Below, piece by piece: positions 32,253 through 41,344 of a DNA stretch of 64,000 bases. Under the pieces are notes generated by a model. The model did not search any database and was not told the origin of the DNA. It was given only the letters and a program-made list of their open reading frames with translations. Numbering within the stretch: position 1 is the first letter of the stretch; the number at the start of each line of letters is the position of its first letter. This DNA is from Microbacterium esteraromaticum (GTDB taxonomy: Bacteria > Actinomycetota > Actinomycetes > Actinomycetales > Microbacteriaceae), in assembly GCF_014084045.1 (NCBI RefSeq), contig NZ_CP043732.1:496001-560000 (forward strand), in the 5' to 3' direction. Made by a program: the position numbers and the translations under genes.

Positions 32253-35200
32253 ATGAGCGACGTGCTCCAGAGGTTCACCCCCGCGACGCAGGACTGGTTC
32301 CGCGGGGCTTTCGATGCGCCCACGCCCGCCCAGGCAGGCGCGTGGGACGCGATCTCGGCCGGGCGCAACGCGCTGGTGGTCGCACCGACCGGGTCGGGCA
32401 AGACGCTCTCTGCCTTTCTCTGGGCGATCGACAGCGTGTTCCGTGAGCGGACGGCGGGCGCAGAACCCGGTCCGGATGCCGACGAGCGCACCGCACGCAC
32501 TCGCGTGCTGTACATCTCCCCGCTCAAGGCCCTCGGCGTCGACGTCGAGCGCAACCTGCGCTCGCCCCTGATCGGCATCGGGCAGTCGGCGCGGCGTATC
32601 GGGGCGCCCGCCCCCGAGATCACGGTGGGCGTGCGGTCCGGTGACACGACATCGAGCGATCGCCGCAAGCTCGTGACTGACCCGCCCGACATCCTCATCA
32701 CCACGCCCGAGTCGCTGTACCTGATGCTCACCAGCCGCGCCGGCGAGACGCTGCAGAACGTGCACACGGTGATCATCGACGAGGTGCACGCGGTCGCGGC
32801 GACGAAGCGCGGAGCACACCTCGCTGTGAGCCTCGAGCGTCTCGACGCACTGCGCGTGGCGAGAGGTGCCGAGAAGCCGGCGCAGCGGATCGGCCTGTCG
32901 GCGACGGTGCGCCCGATCGACGAGGTGGCGCGGTTCCTGGGCGGCTCGGCGCCGGTCGACATCGTCGCTCCGCGTGCGGTGAAGACCTTCGAGCTCGGCG
33001 TCGTCGTGCCGATCGACGACATGCGCAACCCTCCCCCGCCGCCTGGCGCCACAGCGTCCGCCGATGAGCCGGCGGAGTACACCGAGATCACCGGATCGGT
33101 GTGGCCGCACGTCGAGGAGGCCATCGTCGACACGGTGCTAGGGAACCGCTCGACGATCGTGTTCGCGAACTCCCGGCGCCTCGCCGAGCGTCTGACCGGG
33201 CGCCTCAACGAGATCTATGCCGAGCGGATCGGGGTGGCTGTTCCCGATCCCGCTGTGCCGGCCGCGCGGGCCCAGGGAGCAGAGGCTCCGGGCGGCGCGC
33301 ATGCGACGACTGGAGGGGCGACCGGGGCGGCGCAGGCCGGCGCGACCGCCGGCGTAGAGCCCGTGCTCGCGAAAGCGCACCACGGCTCGGTCTCGAAGGA
33401 GCAGCGGTCGATCGTCGAAGACGAGCTGAAATCCGGCGTGCTGCGCTGCGTCGTAGCGACCAGCAGCCTCGAGCTCGGCATCGACATGGGCGCCGTCGAC
33501 ATGGTCATCCAGGTCGAGGCTCCGCCATCGGCGGCATCCGGCCTGCAGCGCGTCGGCCGCGCAGGGCACCAGGTCGGCGAGATCAGCCGGGCATCGCTCT
33601 TTCCCAAGCACCGCGGCGACGTGCTGCACACCGCGATCGTCACCGAGCGGATGCTGGCGGGGCAGATCGAGGCGATCGCGGTGCCGCGCAATCCGCTCGA
33701 CATCCTCGCCCAGCAGACGGTCGCCGCGTGCGCCCTCGACTCGATATCGGTCGAGGAGTGGTTCGAGACGGTCCGACGCAGCGCGCCGTTCCAGACCCTG
33801 CCCCGCTCTGCCTACGAGGCGACGCTCGATCTGCTGGCGGGCAAGTACCCGTCGGACGAGTTCGCCGAGCTCCGCCCGCGAGTGGTGTGGGATCGGGATG
33901 CCGGGACTCTGACCGGCCGCCCCGGGGCCCAGCGCATCGCCGTCACCAGCGGCGGCACGATCCCCGACCGCGGGCTGTTCGGTGTCTTCGTCGCCGGCGA
34001 GACCTCGGGCGCCCGCGTCGGCGAGCTCGACGAGGAGATGGTCTACGAGTCCCGCGTCGGCGACGTCTTCACCCTCGGCACCACCAGCTGGCGCATCGCC
34101 GAGATCACACACGACCGGGTGAACGTGCTGCCCGCGTACGGGCAGCCCGGCAAGGTGCCGTTCTGGCACGGCGACGGAATCGGGCGCCCGTTCGAGCTCG
34201 GCGAGGCGCTGGGCCGGTTCTCGCGCGAGGTCTCGACGGCGCAGCCCGCGAAAGCGCAGCAGCGTCTGATCGACGCGGGTCTCGACGAACGTGCTCGAGA
34301 CAACCTGATGGGGTACCTGACCGAGCAGCGCGAGGCGACGGGCACCCTGCCCACCGACCGAACGCTGACCGTCGAGCGCGGCCGCGACGAGGTCGGCGAC
34401 TGGCGGATCATCCTGCATTCCCCGTACGGCATGAAGGTGCACGCGCCATGGGCGCTGGCCCTCAACGCACGCGTCCGCGAGCGCCTCGGCGTCGAAGGAT
34501 CGGCTGTGGCGAGCGACGACGGGATCATCGTGCGGATCCCGGATGCCGATGCGCAGCCGCCCGGCGCGGATCTCTTCGTCTTCGACGCCGATGAGCTCGA
34601 GCAGATCGTCACCACCGAGGTGGGCGGGTCGGCGCTTTTCGCATCGCGGTTCCGGGAGTGCGCAGCACGTGCGCTGCTGATGCCGCGGATGAACCCGAAC
34701 AAGCGCACGCCGCTGTGGCAGCAGCGACAGCGCTCCGCGCAGCTGCTCGAGGTCGCCCGACGGCATCCGACCTTCCCCGTGATCCTCGAGACGCTTCGCG
34801 AGGTGCTGCAGGACGTGTACGACCTGCCCTCGCTGCGCCGGCTGATCACCGACATCTCCGAGCGCCGCATACGGCTGGTCGAGACCGAGCCCGCGCAGCC
34901 CTCGCCCTATGCCCGGGATCTGCTGTTCGGCTATGTGGGCGCGTTCATGTACGAGGGCGACTCGCCTCTCGCCGAGCGCAGGGCGGCAGCGCTGTCGGTC
35001 GACCCGGCACTGCTGGGCGAGCTGCTCGGCACGGTCGAGATGCGAGAGCTGCTCGATCCCGACGTGATCGTCCAGTTCGAGCGCGAAGCCCAGCGGCTCG
35101 ACCCGCAGCGCCGGGTGCGGGGGGTGGAAGGCGTGGCCGATCTGCTCCGGATGCTCGGGCCGCTGGACGCCGAAGAGGTCGCCCTGCGGCTCGAGGGGGC

Positions 35201-36965
35201 CACGGTGGACGCCGACTCGGCCGCCGCGGAGGCGGGATCGGAGGCCCGGCCTGCCAGCACCGAGGACGCCGCCGCCTTCCTCGCCGAGCTCGTCGCCGCC
35301 CGCCGCGCCATCCCGGTGACGATCGCCGGGCAGTCCCGTATCGCCGTGATCGAGGACGCCGGCCGCCTGCGCGATGCGCTCGGGGTGGCGCTGCCAACGG
35401 GCATCCCGGTCACCTTCCTCGAACCGGTCGCCGATCCGCTCGGCGACCTCGTCTCGCGTCACGCGCGCACGCACGGTCCGTTCACCACCGACGCTGTCGC
35501 GGCCCGCTTCGGCATCGGCGCTGCGGTGGCCAGGCACACGCTGCAGCGGCTGGAGTCGGCCGGCCGGCTGACGAGCGGGTTCTTCCTTCCCGCCTCCTCC
35601 GGCGGCGGGACCGCGCCTGACGGCTCGAAGGAGTGGTGCGACGTCGAGGTCATGCGCCGCCTGCGCATGCGCTCGCTCGCGGCGATCCGCGGCAGCGTGG
35701 AGCCGGTCAGCCCACAGGCCTACGCCCGCTTCCTGCCCGATTGGCAGCACCTCACGCGTCCGACCGAGGGCCTCGACGGCGTGCTGAGCGTGATCGAGCA
35801 GTTCGCCGGCGTGCCTGTCCCCGCGAGTGCCTGGGAGTCGCTCGTGCTTCCCGGTCGCGTGCGCGACTACTCCCCCGCCCTGCTCGACGAGCTCACCGCC
35901 GCCGGCGAGGTCGTCTGGGCCGGTCATGGATCGCTGCCAGGCCGCGACGGCTGGATCTCGCTGCATCCCGCCGATCTCGCACCCTTCACGCTGCCCGTGC
36001 CCGAGGAGCCCCCTGCCGCCGGTTCGCTGGAGGAGAAGGTGCTCGACGCGCTGCGGCTGAGCGGGGCATCGTTCGCGGGCGCGCTCAAGGCGATGACCGG
36101 TGCTGAGAATCAGCAGTCCGTCGTCGAGGCGCTCTGGTCGCTGGCATGGCAGGGTCACATCACCAACGACACCTTCGCCCCGGTCCGCGGGCTCGTCTCC
36201 GGAGGGTCCCAGGCGCACAAGACCGCGCGGCGCGCGCCGCGCACACGCACCTACCGCGGCATCTCGCTCGCGCGACCGGCCGCACAGCCGACGGCCGCCG
36301 GAGCAGGCGGCCGCTGGGCGTTGCTGCCCGAGACCGATCCGGATGCCGCGCGCCGAGCCACGGTGACCGCCGGACTGCTGCTCGACCGGTACGGCGTCGT
36401 CACCCGCGGCGCCGTTCAGGCCGAGGGCGTGCCCGGCGGCTTCGCACAGGTGTACCGGGTGCTCGCGGGCTTCGAGGAAGCAGGCCACTGCCGGCGCGGG
36501 TACGTCATCGAGAAGCTGGGTGCAGCCCAGTTCGCGGCATCGACCACCGTCGACCGGCTGCGCACCTTCGCGGGCCTCTCGGATCCGCCTCCGCTCAAGA
36601 CCGTCACCCTGGCCGCGACCGACCCTGCCAACCCCTATGGCGCCGCCCTCGCGTGGCCGCGTCTCGAGAGCGTGTCGCACCGACCGGGCCGCAAGGCGGG
36701 CGGCCTGGTGGTGCTCGTGGACGGCGCGCTCGTGCTGTATCTCGAGCGCGGAGGCCGCACCGTCCTCGCATTCGACGACGATCCCGACGTGCTGCGCGCC
36801 GCCGCCGCCGACCTCGTCGCGACATCGCGAGCACGGCGGCTCGAGACGCTCACGGTCGAGAAGATCAACGGCGACGGCGTCTACGGCACTCCTTTCGCCC
36901 TGGCGCTGCAGGAGGCGGGATTCGTGGCCACTCCGCGGGGCTACGCCCTGCGCAAGGCCGTCTGA
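32253..36965 (+). CDS. lhr: Lhr-type ATP-dependent DNA helicase
   Basis: A giant superfamily 2 helicase of 1570 residues, the size of Mycobacterium Lhr. Walker A is APTGSGKTLSAFLWAI, motif II is IIDEVHAVAATKRGAHL, motif III GLSATVRP, motif V RCVVATSSLELGIDMGAVD and motif VI QRVGRAGHQVG. The RecA pair is followed by a winged-helix/Lhr core (about 480-870) and a long C-terminal tetramerisation region with further winged helices. A low-complexity Ala/Gly/Thr insert (about 345-385) sits in RecA2. The ATG at 32253 follows GGAGGG. Lhr unwinds RNA:DNA hybrids and DNA in repair. Nei usually follows lhr directly; here two genes intervene. Confidence 0.96.
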   Translation: MSDVLQRFTPATQDWFRGAFDAPTPAQAGAWDAISAGRNALVVAPTGSGKTLSAFLWAIDSVFRERTAGAEPGPDADERTARTRVLYISPLKALGVDVERNLRSPLIGIGQSARRIGAPAPEITVGVRSGDTTSSDRRKLVTDPPDILITTPESLYLMLTSRAGETLQNVHTVIIDEVHAVAATKRGAHLAVSLERLDALRVARGAEKPAQRIGLSATVRPIDEVARFLGGSAPVDIVAPRAVKTFELGVVVPIDDMRNPPPPPGATASADEPAEYTEITGSVWPHVEEAIVDTVLGNRSTIVFANSRRLAERLTGRLNEIYAERIGVAVPDPAVPAARAQGAEAPGGAHATTGGATGAAQAGATAGVEPVLAKAHHGSVSKEQRSIVEDELKSGVLRCVVATSSLELGIDMGAVDMVIQVEAPPSAASGLQRVGRAGHQVGEISRASLFPKHRGDVLHTAIVTERMLAGQIEAIAVPRNPLDILAQQTVAACALDSISVEEWFETVRRSAPFQTLPRSAYEATLDLLAGKYPSDEFAELRPRVVWDRDAGTLTGRPGAQRIAVTSGGTIPDRGLFGVFVAGETSGARVGELDEEMVYESRVGDVFTLGTTSWRIAEITHDRVNVLPAYGQPGKVPFWHGDGIGRPFELGEALGRFSREVSTAQPAKAQQRLIDAGLDERARDNLMGYLTEQREATGTLPTDRTLTVERGRDEVGDWRIILHSPYGMKVHAPWALALNARVRERLGVEGSAVASDDGIIVRIPDADAQPPGADLFVFDADELEQIVTTEVGGSALFASRFRECAARALLMPRMNPNKRTPLWQQRQRSAQLLEVARRHPTFPVILETLREVLQDVYDLPSLRRLITDISERRIRLVETEPAQPSPYARDLLFGYVGAFMYEGDSPLAERRAAALSVDPALLGELLGTVEMRELLDPDVIVQFEREAQRLDPQRRVRGVEGVADLLRMLGPLDAEEVALRLEGATVDADSAAAEAGSEARPASTEDAAAFLAELVAARRAIPVTIAGQSRIAVIEDAGRLRDALGVALPTGIPVTFLEPVADPLGDLVSRHARTHGPFTTDAVAARFGIGAAVARHTLQRLESAGRLTSGFFLPASSGGGTAPDGSKEWCDVEVMRRLRMRSLAAIRGSVEPVSPQAYARFLPDWQHLTRPTEGLDGVLSVIEQFAGVPVPASAWESLVLPGRVRDYSPALLDELTAAGEVVWAGHGSLPGRDGWISLHPADLAPFTLPVPEEPPAAGSLEEKVLDALRLSGASFAGALKAMTGAENQQSVVEALWSLAWQGHITNDTFAPVRGLVSGGSQAHKTARRAPRTRTYRGISLARPAAQPTAAGAGGRWALLPETDPDAARRATVTAGLLLDRYGVVTRGAVQAEGVPGGFAQVYRVLAGFEEAGHCRRGYVIEKLGAAQFAASTTVDRLRTFAGLSDPPPLKTVTLAATDPANPYGAALAWPRLESVSHRPGRKAGGLVVLVDGALVLYLERGGRTVLAFDDDPDVLRAAAADLVATSRARRLETLTVEKINGDGVYGTPFALALQEAGFVATPRGYALRKAV

Positions 36966-36995
36966 CGGTCGCGCCCGCCCTCCGCGATGCACATG

Positions 36996-37088
36996 TTCGT
37001 TCTTATTCACGAATCTATACATCACGAACGGGGGTCATATTTCGTAGAAAAATACGAATATCGGTGATCGCGGCGTAAACTTTTTCGT
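36996..37088 (+). promoter_or_regulatory. AT-rich promoter with TTCGT/ACGAA half-sites before the HNH gene
   Basis: This is the most AT-rich stretch around here. TTCGT or its complement ACGAA occurs at 36996, 37009, 37024, 37041, 37054 and 37084. TTCGTA-GAAAAA-TACGAA (37041-37058) is an inverted repeat. A TAAACT -10 box (37076-37081) ends 7 nt before the ATG at 37089. The composition is unlike the flanking genes and hints at imported control DNA. Confidence 0.55.
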
Positions 37089-38456
37089 ATGTCAGCACCC
37101 GCTCTCCACCCTTTGCGACAAGCCGTCACGGCTCTCGCCGGAGTGTGGGCGGATGCTGGTTCTGCGGCTGACCTCGGCCGATCCGAGCTCGTGTCGATCA
37201 CCCGCGCGATCGGGTCTGCCCGGCGGGCGCTGGATGCCTTGCAGGCGGAGGTCGCGGCGGCGATCGCCCACGAATCCCGCCCCGAACTGGGCGCCGACTC
37301 TCTGGCCAAGCAGCAGGGATTCCGCAACACTGTGCAGCTCATCGCCACCACCACCGGGACCAGCGCGGGTGACGCAGCACGACTGGTGAGAGTCGGTGAG
37401 GCGATCGCCCCACGCCGTGACCTTCTCGGTGAGTCAGCGCCTGCGAAGCACCCCGCCGTGCAGACGGCCGTGACCTCCGGCGCTCTGGGTGGGGCGGCGG
37501 CGGCCCTGATCGTCGAGTTCCTCGACTGCGCCCGCATCGGCGCCGACAAGACCCTGGTGGCGGATCTCGAGCGGAAGCTCGTCGACCGCGCGGTGGGACT
37601 GTCGCTGGATGACGTGCGGCGGCTGGTGAAGCGCGCCGAGGCGCTGCTCGAAGTCGGCGAGCTCGAGCAGCGGGAAGAAGAACGACGTGCAAGTCGGTCG
37701 CTGAGCATGTTCGAACGCGACGGGATGCTGCACCTGAACCTGGTGACTCCTGTGGAAGAAGGCGCGGCGATCAGAGCCGCGATAGACGGTTACGTGTCCG
37801 CGCAGTTCCAGGCCCGCAAAGACGCCCCTGACGGGGTGGATGCCGGTGCGGTGGATGCCGATCAGCGCACCGTCACCATGATGCGCGCCGACGCCCTCAC
37901 CCTCTTCTGCACCCATGTGCTCGACTGCGACAGCCGGATGCCCGTGGCAGGGGCCACCGTCATCGTCCGGGTGATCCTGGAAGACCTCGAAGCCGGCACC
38001 GGCGCCGGGACGATCGACGGTGTCGATCAGCCCGTGTCGGTCACCGCGATCCGGCGGATGGCGGCCTCGGGCGGAGTGATCCCCTGCGTACTGGACTCCG
38101 CCGGCGAGATCCTCGACTGGGGCAGAGAACGACGATTGTTCACCAGAACTCAGAAACTCGCCCTCGTCGATCGCGACGGCGGGTGCGCGATGTGCGGACT
38201 CCCACCGAACATGACCGAGGTGCACCACATCAGATGGTGGCAACGAGACACCGGGCCCACCGATCTCAGCAACGGAATCCTGCTCTGCTCCACCTGCCAC
38301 CACCGCATCCACGACAACGGCTGGGAGATCCGCATCGACAACGCCGATCCGCGATCCGGCACGAGGGGACGAGTGTGGTTCATCCCACCACCCCACATCG
38401 ATCACACACGAACACCGCGCCTCGGCGGCCGAGCCCGCTACGACACCGCCGCCTGA
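37089..38456 (+). CDS. DUF222/13E12-repeat protein with C-terminal HNH endonuclease domain
   Basis: A 455-residue protein of the actinobacterial 13E12 type. The N-terminal DUF222 domain (about 20-300) has ARRALDALQAEVAAAIAHES and the central SMFERDGMLHLNLVTPVEEGAAI. The C-terminal HNH nuclease (about 355-420) shows LVDRDGGCAMCGLPPNMTEVHHIRWWQRDTGPTDLSNGILLCSTCHHRIH, with CxxC plus CxxC zinc pairs and the HH catalytic pair. Genomes often carry many copies, and their role (homing-like, phage-related or other) is unsettled. TAAACT lies 7 nt before the ATG. It separates lhr from the nei-type gene, so it is probably an insertion. Confidence 0.88.
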   Translation: MSAPALHPLRQAVTALAGVWADAGSAADLGRSELVSITRAIGSARRALDALQAEVAAAIAHESRPELGADSLAKQQGFRNTVQLIATTTGTSAGDAARLVRVGEAIAPRRDLLGESAPAKHPAVQTAVTSGALGGAAAALIVEFLDCARIGADKTLVADLERKLVDRAVGLSLDDVRRLVKRAEALLEVGELEQREEERRASRSLSMFERDGMLHLNLVTPVEEGAAIRAAIDGYVSAQFQARKDAPDGVDAGAVDADQRTVTMMRADALTLFCTHVLDCDSRMPVAGATVIVRVILEDLEAGTGAGTIDGVDQPVSVTAIRRMAASGGVIPCVLDSAGEILDWGRERRLFTRTQKLALVDRDGGCAMCGLPPNMTEVHHIRWWQRDTGPTDLSNGILLCSTCHHRIHDNGWEIRIDNADPRSGTRGRVWFIPPPHIDHTRTPRLGGRARYDTAA

Positions 38457-38590
38457 CCCGGCCAGGCCCGCCCCGCACGCACCTGGTCGCCGTTCAGGTC
38501 GGTGCCGATCGCCTGTTCTTCATCGCACCCTTGGCCATCTCTCCGGCCGTGACGAGGATCACCGTCCCCGGCGTCTGATTGACTTCACAC

Positions 38591-39346
38591 ATGGTCAGCG
38601 AGTTCTTCACCGGCATCCGCTACCTCGGGCGCGGTCTCGGCTACTGGCGTCTGCGGCCGGCGCTGATGGCCCTCGGCCTCGTGCCAGGACTGATCGCACT
38701 GGCCCTGCTCGCGGCGGCGATCATCCCCCTGCTGCTGAATCTCGGCGGGCTCACGGCGTGGGCCACGCCCTTCGCCGACGGGTGGGACCCGTTCTGGCGG
38801 GATGCGCTGCGCACCGCCCTCGGAGTGGTCGTCGCGATCGCCGTGCTGGTCCTCGCGAGCGTCACCTTCACGGCACTCACCCTGCTCATCGGCGACCCGT
38901 TCTACCAGCGCATCTGGCGAGCCATCGAGACCGACCTCGGCGGCGACGTGCCCGAGGGCGATGGAGGCTTCCTCGTCGCACTCGGCGAGAGCGTGCGGCT
39001 GATCGCTCTCGGAGCGCTCGTCGCACTGCTCGCCCTCGCGATCGGCTTCATCCCGCTCGTCGGCGCGCCGCTCGCCGCCGTCACGAGCGTGCTGCTCACC
39101 GGTCGCCTGCTCGCCCGAGAGCTCACCGGCCGCGCACTGAACGCCAGAGACATCCCGAGCGCCGACCGATCCCGCCTGTTCGCCGGTCACCGAGCGCGCC
39201 TGCTGGGCTTCGGCGCAGCCACCCAGCTGTGCTTCATGGTTCCGCTCGGCGCCGTGTTCATCATGCCGACAGCCGTCGCGGGAGCCACCGTGCTCGCACG
39301 CGACCTGCTGGGCCGTCGATCGACTCCGGTGACCCCCCATGCCTGA
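38591..39346 (+). CDS. EI24 domain-containing membrane protein
   Basis: A 251-residue integral membrane protein of the EI24/CysZ-like family. The N-terminal FFTGIRYLGRGLGYWRLRPALMALGLVPGLIALALL carries the family motif. Further helices lie at VVVAIAVLVLASVTFTALTLL, ALVALLALAIGFIPLVGA and ATQLCFMVPLGAVFIMP. CysZ proteins move sulfate; the actinobacterial members are not characterised. The ATG at 38591 was chosen over a TTG at 38579. The last 8 bp overlap the nei-type gene, so translation is coupled. Confidence 0.83.
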   Translation: MVSEFFTGIRYLGRGLGYWRLRPALMALGLVPGLIALALLAAAIIPLLLNLGGLTAWATPFADGWDPFWRDALRTALGVVVAIAVLVLASVTFTALTLLIGDPFYQRIWRAIETDLGGDVPEGDGGFLVALGESVRLIALGALVALLALAIGFIPLVGAPLAAVTSVLLTGRLLARELTGRALNARDIPSADRSRLFAGHRARLLGFGAATQLCFMVPLGAVFIMPTAVAGATVLARDLLGRRSTPVTPHA

Positions 39347-40112
39347 GGGCGACACGATCTACCGCACAGCACGGCGCCTCGACTCGGCGCTGCGCGATCA
39401 GGAGGTGACGCGCTTCGACCTGCGAGTGCCACGCCTCGCGACCGCCGACCTCACCGGCGAGACCGTGCACGGCGTCGTGCCACGGGGCAAGCACCTGCTG
39501 ATGCGGATCGGCGATTTCACCCTGCATTCCCATCTGCGCATGGACGGAGCGTGGTTCACGTATCGACCGGGCGAGAAGTGGCGGCATCCGGCGTTCACGG
39601 TGCGCGCGATCGTCGGCACCGCCGAGCACGAAGCCGTCGGCGTCGACATCGCCGAGGTGAAGCTCGTGCCGACGCGCGACGAGGAACAGCTAATCGGTCA
39701 TCTCGGGCCCGACCCGCTCTCCGACGACTGGGATCTCGACGAGGCGATCCGGCGCCTGAGCGCCGACACCCGGCCCATCCACGTCGCGCTGCTCGATCAG
39801 CGCAACGTCGCCGGATTCGGCAACGAGTACGCTGCGGAGCTCCTGTTCCTGCGCGGCATCCGGCCCGAGACGCCGACGCCTGAGGTCGACGTCCGAGCGC
39901 TGCTCGATCTCGGCGTGCGCACGATCAGGGCGAATCGCGACCGGCGCGACCGCACGTTCACCGGCGACGCACGTCGCGGCTTCACCGACTGGGTGTACGG
40001 CCGGGCAGGGCGCTCCTGCCGACGCTGCGGCACGCCCATCCGCAGGGGTGAGCTGGGCGCGGATCCGACGCGGGAGCGCCTCACGTTCTGGTGTCCGCGC
40101 TGCCAGCGGTGA
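39339..40112 (+). CDS. nei: Fpg/Nei family DNA glycosylase (endonuclease VIII-like, Nei2 type)
   Basis: A 257-residue bifunctional glycosylase/AP lyase that removes oxidised bases. It starts MPEGDTIYR with the catalytic Pro2 and Glu3 of the Fpg/Nei family, followed by RRLDSAL and RGKHLLMRIGDFTLHSHLRM. The helix-two-turn-helix segment is LLDQRNVAGFGNEYAAELLFLRGI, and the zinc finger is CRRCGTPIRR...WCPRCQR (four cysteines). It lacks the Fpg-specific loop, which favours Nei. It overlaps the EI24 gene by 8 bp and lies 2.4 kb after lhr. In M. tuberculosis the two repair genes are adjacent. Confidence 0.92.
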   Translation: MPEGDTIYRTARRLDSALRDQEVTRFDLRVPRLATADLTGETVHGVVPRGKHLLMRIGDFTLHSHLRMDGAWFTYRPGEKWRHPAFTVRAIVGTAEHEAVGVDIAEVKLVPTRDEEQLIGHLGPDPLSDDWDLDEAIRRLSADTRPIHVALLDQRNVAGFGNEYAAELLFLRGIRPETPTPEVDVRALLDLGVRTIRANRDRRDRTFTGDARRGFTDWVYGRAGRSCRRCGTPIRRGELGADPTRERLTFWCPRCQR

Positions 40113-40191
40113 GCTGATCACGAACGGGGAATGAATCAAGCCCCCTCCTGGTTGTAGCTATATCCGGAAGACTCCGGACACGGGAGGAAAC

Positions 40192-40599
40192 GTGGGCAAG
40201 AACTACATCGATATCGAGGACGACCAGGGCGCCACGCTGCGATACCGCAAGCACGCCAACGGACGCGGACTCGTCGCGCATGGCGCGAAGGTGCATCCGA
40301 AGGCTCTCATCGAGGCCGGTGCCTATGTCGAACCGGGAGCACGAGTGGGCGCAGGCGCGCGGGTCGCGCGCGGCGCCTGGGTGGAACCGGATGCCGTGAT
40401 CGGCGAGAACGCTCGGATCGACGCGCATGCGCACATCGGCGCAGGAGCAGCGGTCGGAGACGGAGCCTGGATCGGGGTGCGCACCGAGATCGGCGCAGGA
40501 GCGCAGGTCGCGCGGGGCACCCGCATCGGGCACGACGAGAGCGTCGCCCCTGGTCTCACGGTCATCACCGACCGGAAGGGACTCTGGCTGGCGGCCTGA
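40192..40599 (+). CDS. Hexapeptide-repeat left-handed beta-helix protein
   Basis: A 135-residue protein with an almost continuous series of hexapeptides of the [VIL]-G/E-x-G-A-x type: AHGAKVHPKALIEAGAYVEPGARVGAGARV and so on to about residue 115, some five to six coils. This is the left-handed beta-helix found in acyltransferases and carbonic anhydrases. No catalytic His loop is evident, so enzymatic function is uncertain. The GTG start at 40192 follows a GGGAGG site with 4-nt spacing. It ends before a strong terminator and faces a response regulator. Confidence 0.72.
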   Translation: MGKNYIDIEDDQGATLRYRKHANGRGLVAHGAKVHPKALIEAGAYVEPGARVGAGARVARGAWVEPDAVIGENARIDAHAHIGAGAAVGDGAWIGVRTEIGAGAQVARGTRIGHDESVAPGLTVITDRKGLWLAA

Positions 40600-40610
40600 G
40601 CCCCTCACAC

Positions 40611-40646
40611 GAGAGCCCGCCTGGTCGTGTCGACCGGCGGGCTCTC
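40611..40646. terminator. Bidirectional stem-loop terminator
   Basis: An 11-bp perfect stem (40611-40621 with 40636-40646) is extended by an inner 5-bp stem (40623-40627 with 40631-40635) around a 3-nt loop. It sits between two convergent genes that end at 40599 and 40664. Confidence 0.82.
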
Positions 40647-40663
40647 CTGTGCAGCCGGACCGA

Positions 40664-41344
40664 TCAGAGCAGGCGGCGCTCGGTCGCCCAGACCGTCAGC
40701 TCGTGCCGCGACGACAGCTGCAGCTTGCGCAGCACCGATGACACGTGCGTCTCGACGGTCTTGATCGAGATGAAGAGCTCGGACGCGACCTCCTTGTACG
40801 CGTAGCCGCGCGCGATCAGCCGCATCACCTCCTGCTCACGCCCCGACAGCCGGTCGAGCTCGTCCTCCACCGCCGCGGTCTCACCTGCGACGGCGCCGAA
40901 GGCATCCAGCACGAATCCGGCCAGCCGAGGCGAGAAGACGGCGTCTCCGCCTGCCACGGCATGCACAGCACGCGACACCTCGATCCCCGAGGACCCCTTC
41001 GTGATGTACCCGCGGGCGCCGGCGCGGATCACGCGCACGACATCCTCGGCGGCATCCGACACGCTCAGCGCGAGGAACCGCGCCGTGGTGGGCGCGGCTC
41101 CGCGGATCACCGCCTCTCCGCCCGTCGAGTCCGGGTGCGGGGCTGCTGAGCTCGCCGAGGGTCCGCCCGGCAGATGCACGTCGAGAAGAACGACATCGGG
41201 TCGGGTCTCGGAGATGACCACGATGGCGGATGCCACATCTGCGGCCTCACCGACGACCTGCACCGTCTCGTCGAGGTCGGCCCGCAGCCCGGAGCGGAAG
41301 ATCGAGTGGTCGTCGACGATCACCACCCGGATGCTGTCACCCAT
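40664..41344 (-). CDS. NarL/LuxR-type response regulator
   Basis: A 226-residue two-component response regulator. The receiver shows VVIVDDHSIFRSGL and the phospho-acceptor Asp in DVVLLDVHLPGG. LSVSDAAEDVV and YITKGSS carry the switch Ser and conserved Lys. A Ser/Ala/Pro-rich insert of about 15 residues follows the phospho-site (GGPSASSAAPHPDSTGG), which is longer than usual. The C-terminal LuxR domain is LSGREQEVMRLIARGYAYKEVASEL...VETHVSSVLRKL. It starts within the last 8 bp of the sensor kinase gene. Confidence 0.92.
   Translation of the reverse strand: MGDSIRVVIVDDHSIFRSGLRADLDETVQVVGEAADVASAIVVISETRPDVVLLDVHLPGGPSASSAAPHPDSTGGEAVIRGAAPTTARFLALSVSDAAEDVVRVIRAGARGYITKGSSGIEVSRAVHAVAGGDAVFSPRLAGFVLDAFGAVAGETAAVEDELDRLSGREQEVMRLIARGYAYKEVASELFISIKTVETHVSSVLRKLQLSSRHELTVWATERRLL

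Noticed and set aside
33138..37025. A 1295-codon open frame antisense to lhr
   Set aside because: It is the mirror of a true helicase gene in GC-rich DNA, with no domain, no ribosome site and poor codon pattern; long antisense frames are expected at this GC.
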